A stretch of DNA of 64,000 nt from Paenibacillus anaericanus (GTDB lineage: Bacteria > Bacillota > Bacilli > Paenibacillales > Paenibacillaceae), in contig NZ_RZNY01000004.1 in the NCBI RefSeq assembly GCF_003994475.1, positions 1 through 64,000 of the forward strand, given 5' to 3'. Shown in pieces: positions 47,999-56,764 of this stretch. The notes below the pieces were generated by a model, which worked only from the letters and a program-made list of their open reading frames with translations, searched no databases and was not told the DNA's origin. The position numbers and the translations under genes were made by a program. Every line of letters starts with the position of its first letter. Positions within the stretch are counted from its first letter, which is position 1.

Positions 47999-49735
47999 TT
48001 AGATTACATGTACAATAGGTTTGCTTCCAAACATTCTTATCTCTTGTTCATCAGTTAACCTATTTTGACTCGGTACAGCAAGAACAAGTTGCCATTTAGG
48101 ACGTGACATTGCAACATAGAGCATGCGTTTTTTTTCATCTGGCATTTGAAGGGGCTTTTTAAAATCATTTAGCGATATATTTTGACCTGAACTATTTGGA
48201 CTTAGAACAAGCATTATTGAGTCGAATGTTTTTCCTTTCACTTTATGGATTGTAGTTACCTTTGAGAAATTTTCTGGTTGTTGATACATTTCTTCAATTT
48301 TCTTGTTATGATCAGGTCTGTACTTTCCCTGTTTTAAAATAAAAGTAGGTGACTGTGCAAGGTCGAATATATTTTTGCAAAGCTCATTTAAATCACGCGT
48401 CCATTCTGTCAATGTAAGATCAAATACTGGCAAATTTTTTATGAGCAATATTATCTTTGATTTAAGTTCATAATTGTCATTATTCGCCTCCAGAAACTCT
48501 CTTTTTTTACTCGGATTCTCTTTTAATGAGGGGTCGAAAAGCACGGGAATAAGTTTGTAGATTCGTTTAATCGCTTCCTTGGTTTGTCCATGTTCCATAT
48601 CAGACTTAGCGTGTATAAAGTGAATTGGTGAAAACGGTGATTCACTCCAATGGTTCTTATCATTCGGCATTGCTTTTAGTTCTTGTAATAGTGTCTTCCC
48701 CCGAACCAAAACAATATTGTTGTTAAACCTTGATGATAACTCTTCGTATTTTGAAACAAGATCATTAAGTTTATTATAGTAAATAAGATGTATCGGACTT
48801 TGTTCAACATCTGACTGGCTTGAATATAAATCGTCATGTTCTTTCAATCGGAAAATACTATATGCTTTTACAATCGGGAGAACCGAGCGCCGGCATTCTG
48901 ACATCGTTAAGAAGTTCCAGTCAGGTGACTTGGTTTTATCGGTAAATAAATCAGGCCTTGCTTCTCTCCACTCGTATAGGGATTGATAGGGATCTCCAAT
49001 AAGTTCAACATGTTCAAGTCCATTATTTATCAATTCATTAATAATTAAATGTTGGATTTCCGAAGTATCTTGGGCTTCATCTATAATGAGATACCGAAAT
49101 CTTGAGCTTAGTTGTTTCGCTACACCAGGATTCTCTCTTAATATTTTTAGTGCCAAATAGAGTGAGTCAGAATTTTTTAGTATTCCTTTTTGAAATTGCA
49201 TTCTCTTTAATGCAACACAATAATTTTTGAAAGTTATTAGGTTTTCTTCAATTAACTTAGGCTTATTCCCATCAAATAAGTAGCTTCCATCAGCTGCCAC
49301 ATCAATTTTTGAAGGTTTGTACATGTAAAGAATAGGCCTATTATTAATTTTATATTTATTTAGAGCATATGGTGAGAAAGAATCGAGCAAGGAATAATCC
49401 TCCAAGATAGTTGGTCTTGTTTTATAACCAAGTAAATGAAAATGAGGTAGAGTGATATATTGATTAATAAAGCTATCAATTGTGCTCACTAAATGAGGAT
49501 AGCTAATTGATTTCCCAGTGAAATCATAGAATTTTTCATTTATTTCATCTTTAGCAACATTCGTAAATGAAATACAAGCAACTCCAGAATACTTAAAATC
49601 CCAATACTCAAGTAAATTTTTGAGTTTATAAGCGACAGAAGTAGTTTTCCCACTACCGGGACAGGCATTGACAATGACTTTACCTCTACTATCTAAGTAT
49701 CGTTGACGTTGGTCAGTTATAACGAAATCCATCAT
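47999..49735 (-). CDS. gajB: Gabija-type helicase GajB (UvrD/Rep family)
   Basis: A 578-residue superfamily 1 helicase. Walker A is ACPGSGKTT (about 24-32), motif Ia lies near CISFTNVAKDE, Walker B is LIIDEAQDTSE, motif III is IGDPYQSLYEWR, motif V is TIHKVKGKTFDSI and motif VI is MLYVAMSRP. In Gabija systems GajB senses or uses nucleic acid ends and nucleotide depletion to activate GajA against phage DNA. It overlaps gajA by 4 nt (ATGA) and is second in the operon. It is somewhat longer than the Bacillus cereus prototype (about 490). Confidence 0.85.
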   Translation of the reverse strand: MMDFVITDQRQRYLDSRGKVIVNACPGSGKTTSVAYKLKNLLEYWDFKYSGVACISFTNVAKDEINEKFYDFTGKSISYPHLVSTIDSFINQYITLPHFHLLGYKTRPTILEDYSLLDSFSPYALNKYKINNRPILYMYKPSKIDVAADGSYLFDGNKPKLIEENLITFKNYCVALKRMQFQKGILKNSDSLYLALKILRENPGVAKQLSSRFRYLIIDEAQDTSEIQHLIINELINNGLEHVELIGDPYQSLYEWREARPDLFTDKTKSPDWNFLTMSECRRSVLPIVKAYSIFRLKEHDDLYSSQSDVEQSPIHLIYYNKLNDLVSKYEELSSRFNNNIVLVRGKTLLQELKAMPNDKNHWSESPFSPIHFIHAKSDMEHGQTKEAIKRIYKLIPVLFDPSLKENPSKKREFLEANNDNYELKSKIILLIKNLPVFDLTLTEWTRDLNELCKNIFDLAQSPTFILKQGKYRPDHNKKIEEMYQQPENFSKVTTIHKVKGKTFDSIMLVLSPNSSGQNISLNDFKKPLQMPDEKKRMLYVAMSRPKWQLVLAVPSQNRLTDEQEIRMFGSKPIVHVI

Positions 49736-51618
49736 AATGTTTCCTTCTTTAAATGTTCAAAGCCCATTTTGATATATGAAGGAACTTGAAAATTAAGTCT
49801 TGCGTAAGCAATATTATTTAATAAATACTCCGAAAAATCCTGTGAAAATTCTGACTTTCCAGGTAGTGACTTCCAAACTAATAAAGCAATTTTCTTTTGC
49901 TGTTCCTCAGTTAAAACGTCATCACACAAATCAATATACGCTTGTATAAATTCAAATTTTTCATTATCGAGCTCCTTAATAAATTGAAATAGGCAATTGT
50001 TTTGAAGATCATTTTTTAATCTACCGACATTAGAAATAGTTAACTCGAATTCAAAGGTTTTAAATCCCACAAAAATTTGTATGTTTTCTTGTTTATTTTT
50101 GTAATTATTTAAATTACCAATTCTGGTCGAAATTTCGCCTTCTTTAATATTGTCATATAATTCATTAAGTTTGGAGTAATTGTTTTCAATCAGTTTGTAG
50201 AATGAATATTCACTATTTTTCGAAGCAGTAAATCGATCATCATCTGTTATGACAGAAACTCTTTTATTAATTTTTTTGGCAGGGTTAGTCGAATTAAATA
50301 GAAGGAGAAATGGATAAAATGATGTTCCTGTTTGAATCACTTCAATATCCAATTCTTCAAAACGGAAATTTTCTAATTTTGAGAAGGCAAATAGTAATAA
50401 CTCTTCTGATATACCCTCTACTAAAAATAATGATTTAGCATAAAACATCTGGGACTTTGTTACATCAATGTATCTTTCCAACATTTTTCGTTTGCTTTTG
50501 ATATCATCATTATTTAAGGTCTTTTTATTTTGGACTAACTTTTCATTCTCTCTATCTACAAAACAATCGCCAACACATTTAAACGAATTTGACTCAGTAA
50601 TAAATAGCTTTTCTAGCTCAGATTTTGAAGTTAAGGTAGGGGAGTGCGTTGTTATAAACAATTGACAATTATCATTACATATCTGTTCTTTCAAAAAGTT
50701 ATATAGATTTAGCTGTAACTGAGGATGTAGGTGAGCCTCGGGCTCTTCAATTAATAAAGCATGGTGAATTGTGGAGTCCTTTTCAACTCGATCATTCATA
50801 TCACTAAGTACAGTAGCGATGTAAATTATGTTGTTATATCCCAAGCTATTTTGAAATAAATTCAATCCCGAATCCGCCTCAAGGGATGCTTTGAACGGAA
50901 GATAAGGTTTGATTACATTTACGATAAAATCTAGTCTTGATTGTTCAATATGTAGTCCGATTGGTGATAAGGTTGAATATATTTTTGTGAGATTAGTATT
51001 GATGTTGCTTTTAGTTGTGCTTACCTCAGTTCGTTGGAGTAGTTCACTGTTAGCTCGGCTTATAATTCCTTTAAACTCTTGTTCGGAGTTATTTGTCTCA
51101 ATATTTCTTTTAATTACACGTCCTAGCATATTTCTTTTTACTGAGAGGAGGTCGCTTGTACTATCTCTAAGGGCGCCTAAATAATAATGCTGGAATATCT
51201 CAAAAGTATTTACACTGGCTTTTTGACCCGGATAAGCACCTGTATAATAATCAAATTTTGGATGTTTATCTTTTCTTTTATCAAAAGAAATTTTAATGTG
51301 AGCATAATCTTCATGTGGATCAATAACTAGATACTCGTATAAAGCTCCTTTCTGCTCTTCAGTCAGACCTCTAAACTCATAGGATATCGCGATTGTATTT
51401 TTTGACTCTCCTGTGGCAAGATCCGTATTAAAGTCTTCGTTTCTAATAATAATTTCTTTTAATGGTTCTCCTAAGTTATACAATAATCGAATAGCATCAA
51501 TAATTGTTGATTTGTATGAACCGTTCTCACCAATCAAAATATTAATATCTTTGTTGAACGAGAGGGACATTAAGGATATGCCTCTAAAATTTTCAATAGT
51601 CATTTTTGATAAGAACAT
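49732..51618 (-). CDS. gajA: Gabija-type nuclease GajA (OLD-family ATPase-TOPRIM)
   Basis: A 628-residue OLD-family protein. The N-terminal ABC-type ATPase domain has Walker A IGENGSYKST (29-38), a Walker B region LLIEEPEAHLHPQLQ and the switch THSPTLTS. A C-terminal TOPRIM domain follows, with the metal-binding glutamate in LFLVEGISEE and the acidic SVITDDDRF. GajA proteins form tetramers that nick specific DNA when nucleotides fall. Paired with an overlapping UvrD-type helicase gene, this is a class 2 OLD / Gabija anti-phage unit. The prototype GajA is about 580 residues, so this one is longer. AGGTGAT precedes the ATG. Confidence 0.87.
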   Translation of the reverse strand: MFLSKMTIENFRGISLMSLSFNKDINILIGENGSYKSTIIDAIRLLYNLGEPLKEIIIRNEDFNTDLATGESKNTIAISYEFRGLTEEQKGALYEYLVIDPHEDYAHIKISFDKRKDKHPKFDYYTGAYPGQKASVNTFEIFQHYYLGALRDSTSDLLSVKRNMLGRVIKRNIETNNSEQEFKGIISRANSELLQRTEVSTTKSNINTNLTKIYSTLSPIGLHIEQSRLDFIVNVIKPYLPFKASLEADSGLNLFQNSLGYNNIIYIATVLSDMNDRVEKDSTIHHALLIEEPEAHLHPQLQLNLYNFLKEQICNDNCQLFITTHSPTLTSKSELEKLFITESNSFKCVGDCFVDRENEKLVQNKKTLNNDDIKSKRKMLERYIDVTKSQMFYAKSLFLVEGISEELLLFAFSKLENFRFEELDIEVIQTGTSFYPFLLLFNSTNPAKKINKRVSVITDDDRFTASKNSEYSFYKLIENNYSKLNELYDNIKEGEISTRIGNLNNYKNKQENIQIFVGFKTFEFELTISNVGRLKNDLQNNCLFQFIKELDNEKFEFIQAYIDLCDDVLTEEQQKKIALLVWKSLPGKSEFSQDFSEYLLNNIAYARLNFQVPSYIKMGFEHLKKETL

Positions 51619-51870
51619 ACTATCACCTGTAAATTCATATTTTTATTTCAAAAAATAAGACATTTAAGCTAATATTTCGACATAGATACAGTGAAACCCT
51701 TTCATTGTTACTGGAATTGAAAAGGAATGAAAATTGTTGACTGAAATTATATTTAAATTTGGTTATCCATTGACCAAAGCTATGTGTGCTATGTGGGGTT
51801 TTCTACTCAGAACCTTAATGGTTATAACGAAATAAGGGATACGAAGAAGAATTAAATAGCTAATTACAAC

Positions 51871-51905
51871 AAAAGTTCTTCCTTTCGAAAAGGCGGACTT
51901 TTTTG
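51871..51905 (+). terminator. Orphan intrinsic terminator
   Basis: AAAAGTTCTTCCTTT pairs imperfectly with AAAGGCGGACTTTT, followed by a T tail. Upstream (51720-51860) only a startless 33-codon open stretch is visible. Confidence 0.6.
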
Positions 51906-51985
51906 TTTTCAAATCCATTTAATAAAAGTATTTTGCTGATCATGACTTAATGAGTTTGTATAGGTAGGTAAAGAAATATATATAT

Positions 51986-52006
51986 GTTGCAAATAACAAC
52001 AGTTGT
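51986..52006. promoter_or_regulatory. Candidate MarR operator upstream of the broken methyltransferase operon
   Basis: GTTGCAAATAACAAC (51986-52000) overlaps ACAACAGTTGT. It is closely related to sites at 60555 and 61077 around the intact marR-arsM unit. Confidence 0.5.
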
Positions 52007-52151
52007 ATGTTACATTGTGTTTGCTAGATAAAAATTCCACTACAGATAACAAAATTTCCGGAATGGTAAGAGTGTCTACAACTGATCATTATCGTTTTAG
52101 GACTTTGAATAATAATAATATTTTTTGCGTACTGAAGGCGGAGATAAAACG

Positions 52152-52958
52152 ATGAAAAGAAAAGGAATTCATAAACCAACAATTGAGGACGCAGTTGAAA
52201 TTAGTGGAATTGAAACCCTACATCCCGGGGGATTTGATTTAACCAAACGAACTGCAGAAATTGCAGGTCTTAGGCAGGGTATGCAGGTTTTAGATGTATC
52301 CAGCGGGAGAGGGACTCAAGCAATATTCTATGCAGAAAAATATGGTGTTCTGGTGACGGGAATAGACATATCTGAAAAAATGATCAAATCAGCGAGTAAC
52401 AAAGCTAAATTAGCCGGTATGGAAAACAGCGTTTCCTTTAGGCAAGGAGATTCTCAGGCGTTACCTTTTGATGATAACACCTTTGATGTCGTAATTAATG
52501 AATGTGCGGTCGGAATCCCGGATGACTCACAAAAGGTTCTTAATGAAATGGTGCGGGTAGTAAAACCCGGAGGTGCCTTAGTTATCCACGAATCAATCTG
52601 GATGAAGAAGATATCAGAATTTGAGAGGGATGAATTATCCGAAAGATATGGAACCACTCCATTAGAGCTTGATGAATGGAATAAAATGCTACAAAAAGCA
52701 GGAGTAGCTAACATTATAGCGTAGCATGAGGAGTGGTCAAAACCAGAAAAATTCTGGAAAGTCAGAAAAGACCGTGATGTTTCTCATTATTCAAAAATTC
52801 TCACTTTTCCAGAAAGGCTTGTAACATTGAAGCGCATTTTGCAAAAGCAAGGGATCAAAGGTGTGCTCAAGACCATGGAAAACGAAAAGATTTTCTTTAA
52901 AGCCATCTTAGATGGTAAGGTAGGGTATTGTCTGTATAAAGGCGTTAAGGATATATAA
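52152..52958 (+). pseudogene. SAM-dependent methyltransferase interrupted by an in-frame TAG
   Basis: The class I methyltransferase core is clear: VLDVSSGRGTQAIFYAEKYG (motif I), TGIDISEKM, RQGDSQALPFDDNTFDVVIN. The ATG at 52152 follows AAGGCGGAG. Translation meets TAG at 52722-52724, but the same frame continues without another stop as HEEWSKPEKFWKVRKDRDVS to CLYKGVKDI, ending TAA at 52958. So a single nonsense codon splits a gene of 268 codons. It is first in an operon with a cysteine-rich MarR and a flavoprotein, which hints at arsenic or metalloid methylation, but this is not the ArsM family proper. Confidence 0.75.
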
Positions 52959-52989
52959 TATTAACCTACTAATTACTGAGGTGATTCAA

Positions 52990-53424
52990 ATGAAAAACAT
53001 TGATTTACTAAGAAATTTAATCAGAGTTTTAGATAAAAATATTGGCGCTTTGGAAAAAACTAAACTCATTTGCTGTGGTGCGACCATCGGACAATGTCAT
53101 GCCGTTTTGGAAATTGGGTTTGCTGGTGAAATTTCACTTATTGATCTTGCAAATTTACTCAATCTTGATAAAAGCACAATGAGTAGGACGGTAAACAATC
53201 TTGTAACGGATGAATTGGTAGAGAGAGTCACAGATCCGGAAAATAGACGTTATGTGAAGCTAATGCTTTCAAAAAATGGTCAGATGCTTAATGAGAGAAT
53301 TAATTCTGTTCTTGATTTATACTTCGAGAATGTTATGAATGATATCCCGGAGGACAAGAGGGAACAGGTTGCTGAGAGCTTGGTACTATTAATCAATGCA
53401 TTAAATAAAAATAACTGCTGCTAA
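52990..53424 (+). CDS. MarR-family regulator with CC-type cysteine motifs
   Basis: A 144-residue winged-helix regulator. The recognition part is LIDLANLLNLDKSTMSRTVN and the wing is VTDPENRRYVKLMLSKNG. Unusual cysteines are LICCGATIGQC in the first helices (about 26-36) and a terminal NNCC. The same pattern occurs in the MarR at 60592 next to arsM, suggesting a thiol-based sensor of arsenite or a similar metalloid. The ATG at 52990 follows GAGGTGA, and an in-frame GTG at 52981 overlaps it. The gene lies between the methyltransferase and the flavoprotein. Confidence 0.8.
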   Translation: MKNIDLLRNLIRVLDKNIGALEKTKLICCGATIGQCHAVLEIGFAGEISLIDLANLLNLDKSTMSRTVNNLVTDELVERVTDPENRRYVKLMLSKNGQMLNERINSVLDLYFENVMNDIPEDKREQVAESLVLLINALNKNNCC

Positions 53425-53460
53425 CCGCATTTTCATATAAAGAGAAAGGCGAGATATATC

Positions 53461-54519
53461 ATGACGAAGTTCTTGGATACAGTAGTCATCGGGGGTGGCC
53501 AGGCAGGACTCGCCTCTGGGTACCATTTGCAAAAAGCTAGACTAGAATTTGCTATTTTGGAAGCCAGTGACCAACCGACGGGATCATGGCCGCAATATTA
53601 TGACAGCTTAAAGTTGTTTTCACCTGCCAGATATTCTTCATTGCCGGGGTCCCTTTCCCGAAAGATCCAAACCAGTACCCGGTACGAGATGAGGTTATAT
53701 CCTATCTGCTGCAATATGCAGAGAAATTCGAACTTCCACTCAACTTGAATAGCAGGGTGGAACGTATCGAAATCGTGAACGGCGGTTTTGATGTAATTAC
53801 AGGATCGGGGAGTAGATTTCTAGCAAGAACGATTATTTGCGCATCTGGTTCCTTTAATCGCCCATATATTCCCTACATTCCAGGATCAGAACTTTTTCAA
53901 GGGAAAATTCTTCACTCATCCGAGTTCAAGAACCCGGAACCATTCCTACAACAGCGGGTTATTGTTGTCGGACGAGGAAATTCGGCTGTACAAATTGCAG
54001 TAGAACTAGCTGATCATGCCAAAGTCTCATTAGCTGTTCAAAATCCAGTTCAATTTACTCAGCAGCGATTTTTAGGACTTGATCTTCACTTTTGGTTGAA
54101 AATAACAGGGATTGACGCGTTTCCTTTTTTATCGAATCGGCAAAGAGCCCCCAAACCCCATTTCAGTCTTAGACCTTGGTGGATATCGTAAGAAAATTAG
54201 AAAAGGCAATCCGGATCAAAGACAAATGTTTACGGGTTTTTATCCAGAGGGTGTCGTTTGGACAAATGGGCAAAGGGAGCCCGTAAACAGTGTGATATTC
54301 GCAACGGGGTTTCGCCCAAATATGCTGTTTCTTAACCATACAGACGGACTTGATTCTAATGGCAGACCGCTCCATATTGCCGGAGTGAGTAGAACAATTC
54401 CAGGGTTATATTATGTCGGCCTATCTAACCAACGTTCATTTGCGTCAGCCACCATTCGTGGTGTAGGTGCTGATGCTAGATATGTCGTACAAAGTATTAA
54501 TAGGTTCCTACGTAAATGA
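53461..54519 (+). pseudogene. Flavin-dependent monooxygenase (ArsO/CzcO-like) with two frameshifts
   Basis: The protein can be followed for about 352 residues: FAD-binding VVIGGGQAGLASGYHL, NADPH-binding VIVVGRGNSAVQIA, and the C-terminal FATGFRP and ATIRGVGADARYV. The frame breaks near 53650 (one base missing before CCTTTCCCG) and near 54124-54129 (one extra T in a run of T). The homologous reading continues in each next frame. Such FMO-like oxidoreductases are often found in ars clusters. Fragments of the same gene occur at 10388-10492 and 44800-44945. Confidence 0.82.
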
Positions 54520-54567
54520 AGTTGAAACGTGGAGAGTGTAAGATTCTAAGCCTACGGTTATTTATCT

Positions 54568-54765
54568 TTGATTTCTAAAGTGCGTAGGAGGGAGCTACCA
54601 ATGCCTCTGTCACAATAATCACGGTGAATATATATCGAGAGATTCCTATCCTCCAATGAAAAGATTGATATTAAGGTTTAATCGCCTTGATTTATTGCAG
54701 AAACGATATAGTTATCTACGTTCGCACCTAGAACCCAATCTTAAATATAACATTTGGACTCATCA
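54568..54765 (-). pseudogene. Decayed copy of the arsN1-arsM boundary
   Basis: 54568-54646 matches 59111-59190 (inside the ArsN1-like gene). 54647-54765 matches about 59446-59565 (arsN1 start, spacer and 3' end of arsM). About 255 bases between them are missing and several single-base changes are present. The rest of 54766-55018 shows no gene. Confidence 0.8.
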
Positions 54766-55024
54766 TTAGAGCTAATTGATATGTAAGTATCATTGATTTG
54801 AGTTTCTTCAGCAATGTTTCATTTTAGAAATAGGTCGTTTTTGAAAAAGTATCATCTTGGTATTTCTTTATTTGCTGAACTATAGTGGTTTTCTGAACTA
54901 ATTCTAATTATATTAAAATTGTACTTGAATGAGCTATGCTCAGCCCAAGCCCATTTTTCAATCCTTTAGATAGGCAACTGCATAGGATATAAGGAAAAGG
55001 TGAAATCTTGGGAGGAAAATGAAT

Positions 55025-55570
55025 ATGTACCGTAATTCATACAATCAATGGCATCATCCTATGCACAACAACAGCAATAACATCAATTGGAATCCTTATT
55101 ATTACAATTGGAACAGTAACAACTGCAATACTTATTTTGGAAATATTAAGTTAACTGATTATGGACCAAAACCATTTGTGGTGAATATTGACCAAGCTAC
55201 TAAGCAAAACAATACTTACCGGACCGCTTTATGGACAGGAAAACACTTTCAAGTGACCCTAATGAGTATAAATGTTGGAGATGATATTGGTTTGGAAGTT
55301 CATCCTACAACTGATCAATTCATACGTATTGAAGAGGGCCAGGGACTCGTTCAAATGGGTGATAGTAAAGATAAATTAGATTGTCAAGAAATGGCCTATA
55401 AAGATTTTGCAATTATAATTCCTGCTGGAAAATGGCACAATGTAACCAATATGGGTAATACACCACTCAAAGTATATGTTATCTATGCTCCACCAGAGCA
55501 TCCGTATGGTACTGTACATGCAACAAAAGCAGTAGCCATGTCTGCTGAAGGAAACCATCAACTGAAGTGA
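55025..55570 (+). CDS. Cupin-domain protein with Asn-rich N-terminus
   Basis: A 181-residue protein. The first 35 residues are Asn/His/Tyr/Trp-rich (NWNPYYYNWNSNNCN), like spore-coat or surface proteins. A single cupin domain follows, with GLEVHPTTDQFIRIEEGQG (metal-binding H and E) and PAGKWHNVTN (second histidine). The function is probably isomerase-like or structural; the substrate is unknown. The ATG at 55025 is 9 nt after GGGAGG, while the ATG at 55019 is too close. It is monocistronic with a terminator shared in sequence with the one at 62061. Confidence 0.75.
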   Translation: MYRNSYNQWHHPMHNNSNNINWNPYYYNWNSNNCNTYFGNIKLTDYGPKPFVVNIDQATKQNNTYRTALWTGKHFQVTLMSINVGDDIGLEVHPTTDQFIRIEEGQGLVQMGDSKDKLDCQEMAYKDFAIIIPAGKWHNVTNMGNTPLKVYVIYAPPEHPYGTVHATKAVAMSAEGNHQLK

Positions 55571-55596
55571 AATTGAAGTGCATCAGCATGACATTT

Positions 55597-55648
55597 CATA
55601 AGATCATCCAAATAAGAGGAGGGACAGGTGAATTCCTGTCCCTCTAAA
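55597..55648 (+). terminator. Terminator, duplicated sequence
   Basis: GAGGGACAG pairs with CTGTCCCTC. The leader CATAAGATCATCCAAATAAG and the stem are the same as at 62061-62115. Confidence 0.88.
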
Positions 55649-55660
55649 TAATTAAAGCTA

Positions 55661-55705
55661 ATTGTTCCAATTGCCGTTAGAAGGCAAGATGTTGTCTGAT
55701 TGCTA
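55661..55705 (+). repeat. Dispersed intergenic repeat copy
   Basis: TTGTTCCAATTGCCGTTAGA followed by AGGCAAGATGTTGTCTGATT, matching blocks at 47771. The remainder to 56060 shows no gene; 55741-55754 (TTGTTGCAAATGCA) echoes the operator at 16185. Confidence 0.45.
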
Positions 55706-56060
55706 ATATAACCGTTGGGGATACCGAGAAATAGCTAACCTTGTTGCAAATGCATAGATGATACCCTCAATACCCAAGTTCTAAGGTATATGTGTGCAAA
55801 GAAGAGAAGATAACAATTGCGATACACATCACCGGCTCAGTAATTTTAAGTCATGAGATTTTATTTGAATGAACGGAACAGAATCCATCTACACTAGCAA
55901 GAATCCTAGTTGCATATGAGCTGTCCTTTAATCGAGAAAACTCTTGTGGTTGGCGACTCACATCCAAACTAAGGCGTAAATTGATAACAAGAAAGGAAAG
56001 CGAAAAACATTAACTCGACACCACTTAATACATAACACGATTGGTATGCATCCTTTAACT

Positions 56061-56603
56061 TTAGTTCTCTAAATATCGATATAAGGTGGATTTACTGATT
56101 CCTGTTTCTTCTTTTATTTCGGCAAGAGTATATTTTTTAGACTGATACATAAGTATGGCCTTTTCAACGTTTTCGTCAGCTTTTCTTGGCCGACCGGGAA
56201 CATTCCCCTTTTGTTTTGCTTCAAAAAGTCCTCTTTTAGTTTTCTCGCTTATAACATCACTTTGGAAATCTACCAAATGTTTCACGATATCACTAAAAGA
56301 ATCTCCCCTCATCTTGTTCGTATCGATATTCTCCTTTAGAGAATAAATAAAAGCCTGCTTCATATCGAGAACTTCAAGAAGCTCCACGAGATGTCGAGTG
56401 GAATCAGCAAAAGCAAATAGCTTAGAAACGACAATGGTATCGTTAGGTTTTAAAGTGCTCATCATATGATCTAGGTTGGTTCTACGCTTTGCCGATGCAT
56501 GTTCCTCTACAACAATAATATCGCAGGGGAAAGAGGTCAGCATTTGAGTTTGATTTTCTAAATTCAGATCATCCTGATAAGGTCTCATGTATCCTATACG
56601 CAT
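56061..56603 (-). CDS. Serine-recombinase homologue lacking the catalytic serine
   Basis: A 180-residue resolvase-fold protein with a C-terminal helix-turn-helix (KYTLAEIKEETGISKSTLYR) preceded by the GRPRK hinge. The N-terminus reads RIGYMRPYQDDLNLENQ. In active resolvases this segment is GYxRVST, so the nucleophilic serine position is occupied by tyrosine (residue 9). The helix-E region VDFQSDVISEKTKRGLFEA is kept. It may be a DNA-binding regulator or inactive paralogue rather than a recombinase. AAGGAGAG precedes the ATG. It stands alone, divergent from the SulP gene. Confidence 0.8.
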   Translation of the reverse strand: MRIGYMRPYQDDLNLENQTQMLTSFPCDIIVVEEHASAKRRTNLDHMMSTLKPNDTIVVSKLFAFADSTRHLVELLEVLDMKQAFIYSLKENIDTNKMRGDSFSDIVKHLVDFQSDVISEKTKRGLFEAKQKGNVPGRPRKADENVEKAILMYQSKKYTLAEIKEETGISKSTLYRYLEN

Positions 56604-56764
56604 CAAGTACTCTCCTTTTTACTTTCTAAACCTAAAATTATCATACCATAATTATTTGTGTCAAAAAGGTTCCATTTAGGGAATGTTGATGGTACACTGT
56701 TTGTAGAAAAAATCGGCCTGATGCCTGGGTTGGCATTACCGAGAATTAAAAGGTGGAGAACAGA

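Noticed and set aside
47999-51618. PARIS or a simple UvrD/RecB repair pair
   Set aside because: The C-terminal TOPRIM domain and the overlapping UvrD-type helicase fit Gabija; no AriB-type nuclease is present.
52722-52724. TAG as a pyrrolysine codon
   Set aside because: No pyl genes or related methylamine methyltransferase context; a plain nonsense mutation is simpler.
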